In this document: piece by piece, positions 1 through 8,448 of the stretch
Position numbering within the stretch: position 1 is the stretch's first letter
Layout: every line of letters starts with the position of its first letter
Assembly: GCF_000708285.2 (NCBI RefSeq)
Contig: NZ_JAUG01000078.1
Span: forward strand, 1-47,779
Length of the DNA: 47,779 nt
Source: Pedobacter borealis DSM 19626
GTDB lineage: Bacteria; Bacteroidota; Bacteroidia; Sphingobacteriales; Sphingobacteriaceae
Reading direction: 5' to 3'
The notes under the pieces: model-generated
Database searches by the model: none
What the model was told of the DNA's origin: nothing
Seen by the model: the letters and a program-made list of their open reading frames with translations, nothing else
Made by a program: the position numbers and the translations under genes

Positions 1-35
1 AAAATTATATCTTATTTACGCCTAATCCCGCTTTA

Positions 36-103
36 TCGTCCTGCTGAATTTATTTCAGCATCTTTTTAGCGTGAAAGACCCTGAAATAAATTCAGGGTGA
101 CGA
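36..103. repeat. Pair of REP-like 28-bp hairpin units in opposite orientation
   Basis: Two 28-bp units, 36-63 (minus orientation) and 76-103 (plus), share the plan AGA-NN-CTGAA-N5-TTCAG-NN-GACGA, so each folds into a short stem with a 5-nt loop. The same unit occurs at 18394-18421 and 18658-18685. This is a dispersed intergenic repeat; nothing in it looks coding. The rest of 1-192 shows no gene. Confidence 0.75.
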
Positions 104-192
104 CCGTCTTAACAGAAAACTTGATTAAAACGCCACAAAATGAGATTTAATAATCGAACTCAGGTTAATAATAAATTGAAAAAATTATACAG

Positions 193-804
193 ATGGAAAA
201 AGGAGAACGCAAAAATGTTTATAAGGCTTACAACAAGATGGGTAAATGGTTTGCCGAAAACCGCTATGCTGGTTTAGAAGAGAAAACTTATTTGGACGAT
301 TTACTTAAGCGAGTGCCTCTAAATGCAAGTATTTTAGATTTGGGCTGCGGCAGCGGAAAACCTATATTGGAATATCTGATCAGCCAAAATGTAAACATTC
401 TCGGAATCGATGCCAGTACACAGATGCTAGAATTGGCCAGACTAAATTTTCCAGACACAAAGTTTATGCTGAAAGATATGCGTAAACTTGATTTAGATGA
501 AAAATTCGATGCAATAATTGCCTGGCACAGTTTTTTTCATCTCCCGGCAGCCGATCAGCCTGGTATGTTCAGTATTTTTAGGCGTCACCTTAAACCAAAT
601 GGCATTTTGTTGTTTACTTCGGGAACGGATAGAGGAGAGGTTTGGGGATTGAACGGCGGCGAAAACTTATTCCATGCTTCTTTAGATACAGATGAATATC
701 GATCATTGCTTGAATCCAATCACTTTGAAGTGCTCAGCCATATCATAAACGACCCTGATTGTGGCGGTGCAAATGTTTGGATGACACAATATAAACCCCG
801 ATAA
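193..804 (+). CDS. Class I SAM-dependent methyltransferase
   Basis: A 203-residue protein with the Rossmann-type methyltransferase fold. Motif I (ILDLGCGSGKP) lies at residues 47-57, an acidic residue ending strand 2 (GIDAS) near 75, and DAIIAWHSFFHL near 108-119 matches the post-II/motif IV region. It should transfer a methyl group from S-adenosylmethionine in the cytoplasm. The substrate cannot be read from the sequence; the fold is shared by enzymes acting on small molecules, quinones and proteins. The ATG at 193 precedes the first conserved helix and there is no in-frame alternative upstream. The next gene starts 20 bases downstream but seems to have its own -7 element, so it may not be strictly co-transcribed. 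Confidence 0.85.
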   Translation: MEKGERKNVYKAYNKMGKWFAENRYAGLEEKTYLDDLLKRVPLNASILDLGCGSGKPILEYLISQNVNILGIDASTQMLELARLNFPDTKFMLKDMRKLDLDEKFDAIIAWHSFFHLPAADQPGMFSIFRRHLKPNGILLFTSGTDRGEVWGLNGGENLFHASLDTDEYRSLLESNHFEVLSHIINDPDCGGANVWMTQYKPR

Positions 805-812
805 TTTTGCCT

Positions 813-820
813 TAACTTTG
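813..820 (+). promoter_or_regulatory. TAnnTTTG-type -7 element for the VF530 gene
   Basis: TAACTTTG fits the Bacteroidota -7 consensus TAnnTTTG and ends four bases before the ATG at 825. If used, the transcript would be leaderless or nearly so. No good TTTG -33 box is visible, so the call is tentative. Confidence 0.35.
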
Positions 821-824
821 CAGC

Positions 825-1046
825 ATGGCCGAACAGCAAAAAAACAATCCCTTACACGGTATCACCTTAGAAAAAATTATAACCGATCTTCAGCTACACT
901 ACGGCTGGGAAAAACTGGGATCACTGATCAGGATCGATTGTTTTAACAACAACCAAACGATAAAATCGAGCTTAAAATTTTTAAGAAGAATGCCCTGGGC
1001 CCGTAAAAAGGTAGAAGAATTATATCTTGATACGTTTCATAAATGA
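825..1046 (+). CDS. VF530 family DNA-binding protein (DUF2132)
   Basis: A 73-residue protein matching the VF530/DUF2132 family in full length: NPLHGITLEKI at residues 8-18, LHYGWEKLG near 24-32, and the signature SSLKFLRRMPWARKKVEELY near 48-67. Family members are small, basic, double-stranded-DNA-binding proteins; a structure of the Vibrio fischeri member is the source of the name. The cellular role is unknown. It follows the methyltransferase gene by 20 bases, but no functional link is implied. Confidence 0.88.
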   Translation: MAEQQKNNPLHGITLEKIITDLQLHYGWEKLGSLIRIDCFNNNQTIKSSLKFLRRMPWARKKVEELYLDTFHK

Positions 1047-1056
1047 GATCTAACGG

Positions 1057-1152
1057 TTGAATAAGTGAATGATTGAATGTGCTAGTGATCAAACTCAACA
1101 TTTGTTCAGTTCATTCTAACATTCAATCATCCTGTCATTCGCTCATTCAATA
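1057..1152. repeat. Word-repeat inverted repeat in the spacer
   Basis: The left arm (1057-1080) is built from GAATAAGT/GAATGATT/GAATGT-like words and the right arm (1119-1152) from their complements (ACATTCAATCAT, then CATTCGCTCATTCAA). It can fold into an imperfect long hairpin behind the VF530 gene and might act in termination. Similar structures with other words lie in several spacers of this window. Confidence 0.55.
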
Positions 1153-1205
1153 ATTATCTCACCTTGCAACCTTTCCTTTAAAACGCTCAATAATCAAAGC
1201 CCTCA

Positions 1206-1252
1206 GACTTCCGAAGTTTCAAAGGTCGGTGTAGGAGCGAACTTCGGAAGTC
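1206..1252. repeat. Perfect 13-bp inverted repeat
   Basis: GACTTCCGAAGTT at 1206-1218 and its exact complement AACTTCGGAAGTC at 1240-1252, separated by 21 bases. Each arm is itself nearly palindromic (ACTTCCGAAGT). It lies in a 334-base spacer ahead of the outer-membrane gene; no T-run follows, so it is more likely a repeat or protein site than a terminator. Confidence 0.6.
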
Positions 1253-1380
1253 GGCCTGCCTAAGGGTTATTTAGAAAAAAATATATTTTTTCTGTCACAC
1301 TTTTCAGTTTTTGGTGTCTTATAGTTGAAACCTTAAAAAAGGGTTAATCAAACAAACCAACAGAAAAGACAATTTTAACT

Positions 1381-4198
1381 ATGAAAACCTTTTTATGGAT
1401 ATTGCTGTGCGTATTATCTACGAAAGTATTCGCACAACAGACGGGTAATATAAATGGAAAAATCATTGATGCGAAAACCAATCAACCTATTGAATATGTG
1501 GGTATTATTTTATCCGGTAAAACTGATTCGACCAAAAAAGTAGGCGTAGTAACCAACAAAGCCGGAGAATTTTCTTTTAATGCGGTTGCCAATGGCGACT
1601 ATAAAATCAGGATTTCGGCCTTAGGATATAATTCCATCACCAAAAACATCAATTTGAACGGAAAGGCTGTTAACATTGGCACTTTAAAATTGGTAGAAGA
1701 TGCCATTGCCTTAAAAGATGTAGCTGTAAGCGGCCGTTATGCTACAGCCACTGTAAAAAAAGATACCATAGAATTTAATGCCGATGCTTATAAAACCAGG
1801 CCAAATGCAGCGGTAGAAGATTTATTGAAGAAGCTTCCAGGTGTAACCATCGATAAAGATGGAAGTATTTTGGTGCAGGGACAAAAAGTTACCCGCTTAA
1901 CTGTCGACGGTAAGGATTTCTTTGGCACTGACCCTAAAACGGCCACAAAAAACCTCCCTGCAGATGCGATTGCCAAAGTACAATTGATTGACAGCAAAAC
2001 GCTGGAAGCGAAAGCCACTGGCATTGACGACGGTCAGCGCGAAAAAGTATTGAACCTCACCATTAAAGAAGATAAGAAAAAGGGCTGGTTCGGTAACGCC
2101 AATCTTGCAGGAGGAACAACCGATAAATATGGAAGTTACTTAAGTGCCAACCACTTTAACAAAAACCTGCAGTTTGCTGTTCTGGGCATGAGCAACAATA
2201 CCAATGATGCCAGTTTCGGTTACGATGACCTGAGTAGTTTCAGCGGTGGAAATATCGGAAATATTTTTGCCCCACCTGCGGGGGGAAGTTTCTCCATCAA
2301 TAACAATAATGGTAAAACCACTATTGGCGGCAGCGGGGTTTTTGATAACAATGCCATTGGACTCTACACCACAACATAGTGGAGGCGTAAATTACAGTAA
2401 TTCTTGGGGCAAAAACAATAAACTGTCCATCAGTGGAAGTTATTTTACCTATTTTTCTTCGGGTTTAGGTAATAAATTATCCAATATTCAGGATTTAAGC
2501 GCTGGCGATATTTTACGCACCTTGGATAATACCGACCGCAATAGTAATAATCAAGCGCACCGCTTTAATTTTAAGGCAGAATACCACCCTGATTCGTTAA
2601 CCGATATGGTATTCCGGCCAAATGTGATCCTCAACAGTAACACCAACATCAACAACCGTACATTCAATGCTAATTTTGATGCTACAGGAAAAGCAAATGA
2701 TGGAAGCCAGTATTACAATCAGCATAATTTCACCCCATCCTTATTTGGCGAGTTTACCGTGCTGAGGAGATTGGCCAATAAAAAAGGCTCGGTTTCGCTC
2801 CGGTTAAATGGTACACAGAATACCTTTAATTCTGACTGGTTAAATCAATCGCTGCTTCATCAATATGTAAATGGTGATACTACCGGTACCAATATCAATC
2901 AGCTAGCGAATCAGGAAAATGCTTCAAAAACCTATACCATCAACGGAAATTATGCCCGGCCATTAAATCAAAAATGGAGTGCCAATCTTGCTTACGGTTA
3001 TACAAGAAGCATTGTTGATGCGCAGCAGATTACCTTTGATTATAATCCGACTACCGATCGCTACGAAACCATTGTGCCATCCTTAACCAATATTTTCGAT
3101 AACCATAACAGCCAACAAGTTGCAGGTTTAGGGTTTATCTACACCGGAAAGGATTGTACCTATAATTTCGGCTTCAATGCACAGGAAAGTTTGTTAAATG
3201 CCAATGTATTTAATAATGTAGGTGCCAATATTGGCAATATTGAAAAATCGTATTACAACTTATTGCCGCGTTTAACGGTCAATTTTAAAAATAAAGCGAA
3301 TCAAACCATTGCTATCAATTACCGGGCAAGCGTTAATCTGCCTTCAGTTACCGATCTGCAGCCTGTACAGAACAATACCAATCCATTATATCAAAGAATC
3401 GGAAACCCTGACCTCGAAGCCCGGAAAAACCATCGCCTATCGGTAAACTTTAATACCTTTAGTCCAGATAATAACCGCTATTGGAATGGATATTTCCTCT
3501 ACAACTTATCTTTTGATGATACCGGAAATGATATTACCTATAACAATGGTATCCAAACGGTGAAGCCGATTAACGTAAACGGTAATTATTACCTGCGTGC
3601 CGGAACATTTTTTGGGATGCCATCAAAACTTAAAGGTTTAAGGATGAATTATGGTGCAAATTTCTTCACTGAACATAGGACAAACTTTATCAGCGGCGCT
3701 AAAAACATTACCAACAGGTTCGAAATCGGTCCGAATATTAACTGGAGCTATGATATTGATGATAAATTTAATGCTGGTATTTTTGCTTATGTTGCCTATA
3801 CCAAAATAAATAATTCGGCCGAATTGGCGATCGATAATAAATATTTTACGCTAAATAACACCTTAAATCTAAGTTACGAGTTCATTAAAGATTTACGGAT
3901 AGAAACTGATTTGAATCATATCGGTTCAGCTGGCCGCGCCGATGGGTTTAATAACAATTACTTTTTACTTAGCGCGGGCATAAACAAATATTTAATGAAA
4001 CGCAGGGTAACACTGAGTTTAAAAGGTTTTGATATCCTGAACCAGAATACCAGCATAGATAGAGTTGTAAATAGTAGCCGGATTGAAGATGTAAGGTACA
4101 ACAACATCACCCGGTATTTTTATTTATCACTAAATTACAAGTTAACCAAAGTGGGCGCAAACAACCAAAGGAGCAACCCACGTAATACGGTAAATTAG
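1381..4198 (+). pseudogene. TonB-dependent outer-membrane beta-barrel protein, broken by a 1-base frameshift
   Basis: Two overlapping frames make one barrel protein. The first (1381-2379) has a signal peptide ending at VFAQQ (about residue 19), a carboxypeptidase-regulatory-like domain at about 23-110, and a plug region with LLKKLPGV near 148 and RLTVDGKDFFG near 172. The second, usable from about 2368 to 4198, carries the barrel (outer-membrane beta-barrel family 3), starting at TPQHSGGVNYSNSWGKN. Joining them in the stretch 2361-2368 by skipping one base gives a natural product of about 938 residues. The ATG at 2246 in the second frame is not a credible start because it lies inside the first frame. 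No classic slippery heptamer is visible, so this is a real inactivation or a sequencing indel. Such proteins sit in the outer membrane; the ligand is unknown. Confidence 0.8.
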
Positions 4199-4629
4199 CA
4201 AAATCTTTTAGGTTTAATAAGGCCGCTGACAATTACTTCTGATAAGTAAATGTTAGGGGCTTTGTGTTAGGTAATTATTAAAGAATCTTCACAAACTTTT
4301 GTCGATATTTTCTTTGTGTTAAATTCAGGCATTTTAAGGTGCAAATTTCTTAACGCTCATAGGAAAACACAAGGTAAGGATTAACTCACATCATCCGCAG
4401 AGTTTGTTTTTTAACATTTCATGTTGTTCTGATATGAAAATGATAAATTTCATGGTTTAATCAAACGTTTGCGTTGTGTTTAAGTGGTTTATGCATTCAA
4501 AATCGCATAAATTGGGTTCTTAAACAAAAAGCAATAACCAGGCAAGCGTTTTTGAAATCTGATTTACGCTTATTGCGCAAAAATTAATGGTATATTGTTT
4601 AAGCATTCAAGTTAATCTTAAAAAAGAAG
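4199..4629. other. 431-base noncoding spacer with a LacI-like palindrome
   Basis: No credible coding sequence on either strand. The only distinct site is the perfect 10-bp palindrome CAAACGTTTG at 4462-4471, inside TCAAACGTTTGCGT, which resembles operators of LacI/PurR-type regulators. It lies 158 bases upstream of the ChrA-like gene and could regulate the sulfation operon, but no regulator gene is nearby. No clear TAnnTTTG box was found. Confidence 0.35.
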
Positions 4630-5874
4630 ATGGAGTTATCAGTACCAAGCGATATAGCCAAAGAAAAGGTGTCGATAAAATATCTTTTCTTCACCTTTCT
4701 TAAAATTGGTTGTGTAAGCTTTGGCGGACATATGGCTTTGGTCTCGCTGATTCAGCGCATTATGGTTGAGCAGGATAAAACCATTAATAATGAAGATGTA
4801 CTAAACAACGTAACAGTAGCTTCTTTTATGCCTGGGCCTATGGCGGTAAATGTTGTGGCCAATATTGGTTATTCTTTAAAAGGTAAATTAGGTGCTGCGG
4901 TGAGTATGTTCGCTGTTTTACTACCAGCAAGTATTTTAATGCTTTGTTTGGCTTATGTTTATTACTCAAATGGGCTCAATATATCCTGGAGCTTAATGAT
5001 GCAATATGTAGGGACAATTGTAAGTATGATCATTTTGTCGACAGGATTACAGTTGTTTAAAAAAGAAATTTCCCTTAATTATGGTAAAATCTTTCTTTTT
5101 TTGATAGCCATAACGCTCGATCTGATTAAAGGGAATTACCTCATAACAATTGTTCTTATAATCATAGGAGCCATTGCTGGACTGGTTTTTGATCAGAAAG
5201 AAAACAACTATACTGAGGCGATAACTAGTTTTAAGCGGAAGTTTAAACTTAGGTTAAAGTCATTTTCGTTTATTGCCGTTACTATTTTGTTCATCAACCA
5301 GGTTTTATTTATTACTGGTGCATTTAAATCTTATCAAAACATCTTTTTTAAGATCGGAACCATTTTTTCGGGCATTAGCATTTCCTTATTTGGAGGTGGA
5401 TACCTCGTTATCCCCATTATGCAGTCGTTACTGGTAAAAGATATGAAGTGGTTGAGCGCAAGGGAATTGATAGATGTAATCGCTTTTAGCCAGGTTACAC
5501 CCGGACCAATTCTGGTGAGCTCAACATTCATTGGTTTTAAGTTAGCCGGTTTTTTAGGTGCACTGGTTGCTACCTGTAGTATGTTTGTTCCATCGGCTAT
5601 TTTAATGATTGTTGTTTCAAAAATCTTTAATAAAACCAAAGATCACCCCTTGATCAAAAGTATGATATCGGGAATTAAGGTGGTGGTAATCGGCCTGATC
5701 ATATCATCAGCTATAAAAATATTATTATTGCAGCCACGAACACTTTTGGTTGGAGCAATGTGTGTAGTTTCATTAATATTAAGCTATAAGTATAAATTAA
5801 GCCCGGTATATTTAATACTCGGCGCTATTTTTTTGGGAACAGTATCGATTTTATATAATGGAAAGCTTTTTTAA
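4630..5874 (+). CDS. Chromate transporter (CHR/ChrA) family permease
   Basis: A 414-residue polytopic inner-membrane protein with two CHR halves. The first has KIGCVSFGGHMALV near residues 26-39 and FMPGPMAVNVVANIGYSLKG near 67-86. The second repeats the plan with SLFGGGYLVIPIMQ near 252-265 and VTPGPILVSSTFIGFKLAG near 290-308. ChrA proteins export chromate, and several are thought to exchange or carry sulfate. Here the neighbours are three sulfate-activation and sulfation genes, with the sulfotransferase start overlapping this stop by 17 bases, so sulfate movement is the more economical guess. That role is inferred from context. It is the first gene of a four-gene operon. Confidence 0.85.
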   Translation: MELSVPSDIAKEKVSIKYLFFTFLKIGCVSFGGHMALVSLIQRIMVEQDKTINNEDVLNNVTVASFMPGPMAVNVVANIGYSLKGKLGAAVSMFAVLLPASILMLCLAYVYYSNGLNISWSLMMQYVGTIVSMIILSTGLQLFKKEISLNYGKIFLFLIAITLDLIKGNYLITIVLIIIGAIAGLVFDQKENNYTEAITSFKRKFKLRLKSFSFIAVTILFINQVLFITGAFKSYQNIFFKIGTIFSGISISLFGGGYLVIPIMQSLLVKDMKWLSARELIDVIAFSQVTPGPILVSSTFIGFKLAGFLGALVATCSMFVPSAILMIVVSKIFNKTKDHPLIKSMISGIKVVVIGLIISSAIKILLLQPRTLLVGAMCVVSLILSYKYKLSPVYLILGAIFLGTVSILYNGKLF

Positions 5875-6886
5875 ACCAGATGGTATCCAGATCATCGGAA
5901 CGCAAAGATCTGGTTCCAACTTACTCAGGGTAATATTAGACCAATCTAATCAGATTGCCTCTCCGCACCCACCTCATATTTTGGTCACTTTTGTGCCATT
6001 GTTAGCATTGTATGGTTTTTTAACCGAAGCAAAATATAAGATTTTAATTAACGATGTTGTAAGTTATGTTAGGGCTAATCCTGTGCCATGGGATGGCGTT
6101 GAGCTGGATGGAGCCTGGATTTATGAAAATTCAAAAACTTACAGTCTTTTTGAGATTAACCGATTGGTGTATGAAACTGCCGCGATAGCAAAAAAAGCTA
6201 AATATTGGTGTTGTAAGAGTATGGCCAATGTACATTATGCTGCTGATTTGGAAATGCATTCGCCTAATCTGAAATATATTTATTTATACCGTGATGGGAG
6301 AGATGTTGCCCTTTCTTTTAAAAAAGCAATTGTAGGCGAAAAGCATATTTATCATTTAGCTAAACAATGGCATAAAGATCAAAGTGCCTGTATCGAACTG
6401 TCGAAAAAGATCAGCAACGATCGTTTTTTCTCTTTAAACTATGAGGAGTTAATTGCAGATCCGGCAAAGCTTATTCAAAGTTTATGTAGGTTTTTGGCAA
6501 TTGATTACGCTGAAACAATGCTCGATTTTCACAACTCAAAAGAATCGCTAGCCACCGCTAATGCCGGCGAAATGTGGGAAAATCTGGCTAAACCGATTAT
6601 CAAAGATAATAGTGGTAAATTTCGGAGAGAATTGAGCACAGTAGAAATCGATATATTCGAATGTATTAATCACCAAACCTTAACCGATTTGGGCTATGCT
6701 TTAGATCGCCCTGAGAATAAAAATAAAGTAATTTCTGGCGAAGAGATAGCGCAGTATGATATTGAAAATGAACTTCTTAGAAAAAAAATGCTGTTAAGTG
6801 CCCGTCAATCTGATCTTGATAACAGAGGACCTCAACTGGAGATATTAAAAGAAATTAAGGCTAAGAATTTAGCCGTAAAAGTTTAG
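5858..6886 (+). CDS. PAPS-dependent sulfotransferase family protein
   Basis: A 342-residue soluble protein with both PAPS-binding motifs of the sulfotransferase superfamily. The 5'-phosphosulfate loop is GTQRSGSNLLR at residues 14-24 and the 3'-phosphate motif is YLYRDGRDVALSFKKA at 142-157 (R145, R148, S153). It should move a sulfuryl group from PAPS to a hydroxyl or amine of an unknown acceptor. The acceptor could be a lipid, polysaccharide or small metabolite. The ATG at 5858 overlaps the end of the permease gene by 17 bases, and cysQ begins 6 bases after its stop, so translation is probably coupled. The last 40 or so residues are charged and helical-looking, of unknown role. Confidence 0.85.
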   Translation: MESFFKPDGIQIIGTQRSGSNLLRVILDQSNQIASPHPPHILVTFVPLLALYGFLTEAKYKILINDVVSYVRANPVPWDGVELDGAWIYENSKTYSLFEINRLVYETAAIAKKAKYWCCKSMANVHYAADLEMHSPNLKYIYLYRDGRDVALSFKKAIVGEKHIYHLAKQWHKDQSACIELSKKISNDRFFSLNYEELIADPAKLIQSLCRFLAIDYAETMLDFHNSKESLATANAGEMWENLAKPIIKDNSGKFRRELSTVEIDIFECINHQTLTDLGYALDRPENKNKVISGEEIAQYDIENELLRKKMLLSARQSDLDNRGPQLEILKEIKAKNLAVKV

Positions 6887-6892
6887 CGTAAA

Positions 6893-7657
6893 ATGATAGG
6901 TACCATTGATATAAATGCCATACTAAGAATAGCTGTTGAGGCGGGGAAGGCAATTTTAACCGTTTACAATCATGATGAAGATTTTGAGGTATCAGCCAAA
7001 AGCGATTCTTCTCCTTTAACTAAGGCTGATAAAATTGCAAACGATATGATATGCCGGGACCTAAAACGGTTATATCCGGCCATTCCAATTATATCTGAAG
7101 AAGGAAAAAATATTCCTTACGAAGCGCGGAAAAACTGGGAAGTATATTGGTGCGTAGATCCGTTGGATGGAACCAAAGAGTTTATTAAACGAAATGGAGA
7201 GTTTACTGTAAATATTGCCCTAATCCGTAATAGGGAACCTGTGCTAGGGGTAATTTACATTCCGGTACAAAATCTAATGTATTATGGTGACGCGTCTTCT
7301 GGAAGCTGGAAACAAACTCCCGGCGAAGATCCAATTCAAATTAAAGCGGTTAAGAAAAACAATGAATGGACAGCTGCGATAAGCAGATCACATGCAGATG
7401 GAGAAGAAAAAGCAATTCTTAGCCAATATCCGATAGTCAATTTTATTTCGGTAGGTAGCTCTCTTAAATTCTGTTTGTTAGCAGAAGGTAAAGCACAGAT
7501 TTATTTACGCACCGGACCAACCATGGAATGGGATACTGCTGCCGGCCATGCCATTATTTTATTTAGCGGATGTAATATCAATACATTATCTGGTCGTGAA
7601 ATGTTATACAACAAGGAATCTTTGCTAAACGAAGGCTTTTTGTGTAAGGTTGATTAA
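6893..7657 (+). CDS. cysQ: 3'(2'),5'-bisphosphate nucleotidase CysQ
   Basis: A 254-residue inositol-monophosphatase-fold enzyme. Metal-binding motifs are visible: E69/E70 in IISEEG (66-71), D89-PLDGT (89-94, with D92), and WDTAAGHAI at 213-221 with D214. It hydrolyses 3'-phosphoadenosine 5'-phosphate (PAP), the by-product of PAPS-using sulfotransferases, to AMP and phosphate. Its place between a sulfotransferase and APS kinase fits PAP recycling in the same pathway. The family normally runs about 250-270 residues, so it is full length. Confidence 0.92.
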   Translation: MIGTIDINAILRIAVEAGKAILTVYNHDEDFEVSAKSDSSPLTKADKIANDMICRDLKRLYPAIPIISEEGKNIPYEARKNWEVYWCVDPLDGTKEFIKRNGEFTVNIALIRNREPVLGVIYIPVQNLMYYGDASSGSWKQTPGEDPIQIKAVKKNNEWTAAISRSHADGEEKAILSQYPIVNFISVGSSLKFCLLAEGKAQIYLRTGPTMEWDTAAGHAIILFSGCNINTLSGREMLYNKESLLNEGFLCKVD

Positions 7658-7670
7658 TTTTAATAAAACT

Positions 7671-8246
7671 ATGCCGCTTCAAACTACCTCTAAAAATGGT
7701 TTTGTAACGCCGAGTCAAAAAGGAATAGTAGTTTGGCTATTTGGATTATCGGGCTCTGGAAAAACAACTATTTCTACTTTATTAAAGGAAAAGCTCGAAG
7801 AAGGAGGCTTTTTCGCTATCACATTAGATGGAGATGTACTCCGGGAAGGTATTAATAAAGATTTGGGCTTTAGCGAAGCCGATAGGGCAGAAAATATCAG
7901 AAGGGCGGCAGAAATAGCTAAAATTATGATGATGAGCAATATCATTACGATTTGTTCATTCATCACCCCTCTTGAGCAATATCGGGCATTGGCCGCTCAA
8001 ATAATTGGAGAACAGTATTTTGAAGTTTTTTTAGATTGCCCATTGGCGATATGCAAAGAAAGAGATGTAAAAGGTTTATACAAAGATGCTGACCAAAACC
8101 TGATCTCAAATTTTACAGGAGTTAGCGCCAGGTTCGAGCCTGCATTAAACGCCAATCTCATTATCAGAACCAATACAGAAAGTCCGATTCAAAGTAGAGA
8201 TAAGCTATTTCTGGAGATCATTTCTAAGATTAACACCCGGTCTTAA
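7671..8246 (+). CDS. cysC: Adenylylsulfate (APS) kinase CysC
   Basis: APS kinase phosphorylates adenylylsulfate to PAPS. From the ATG at 7671 the protein has 191 residues, with the P-loop GLSGSGKTT at 25-33, LDGDVLREGINKDLGF near 52-67, RAENIRR just after, RDVKGLY near 131-137 and FTGVSARFEPA near 148-158. The frame can be extended to a TTG at 7650 overlapping cysQ, but the ATG is the better start. It is the last gene of the operon permease-sulfotransferase-cysQ-cysC. ATP sulfurylase (CysD/CysN or Sat) is not in the window, so APS must be made elsewhere. The usual SFISPYR-type segment reads SFITPLEQYR here. Confidence 0.93.
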   Translation: MPLQTTSKNGFVTPSQKGIVVWLFGLSGSGKTTISTLLKEKLEEGGFFAITLDGDVLREGINKDLGFSEADRAENIRRAAEIAKIMMMSNIITICSFITPLEQYRALAAQIIGEQYFEVFLDCPLAICKERDVKGLYKDADQNLISNFTGVSARFEPALNANLIIRTNTESPIQSRDKLFLEIISKINTRS

Positions 8247-8448
8247 TCACTTATTATTAAGCATTAAACGCTTAATTTATATTGGTTTAATGCTAATCTA
8301 AACGGTTTTAGTATATCCAGGGCGCTTAGTCAATCGATTGCGCAGTGTTTTTACATATAAATACACGCTTTAATTCCTAATATTATCCTACTAAGAATTA
8401 AAAGTCATTTTATCCTTTTAGCAATAATCAGCTATAACCAAAACCACT

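Noticed and set aside
2246..2367. Start at 2246 as the beginning of a separate barrel gene
   Set aside because: It lies inside the first frame of the same gene, and the first 40 residues read as out-of-frame sequence with no signal peptide.
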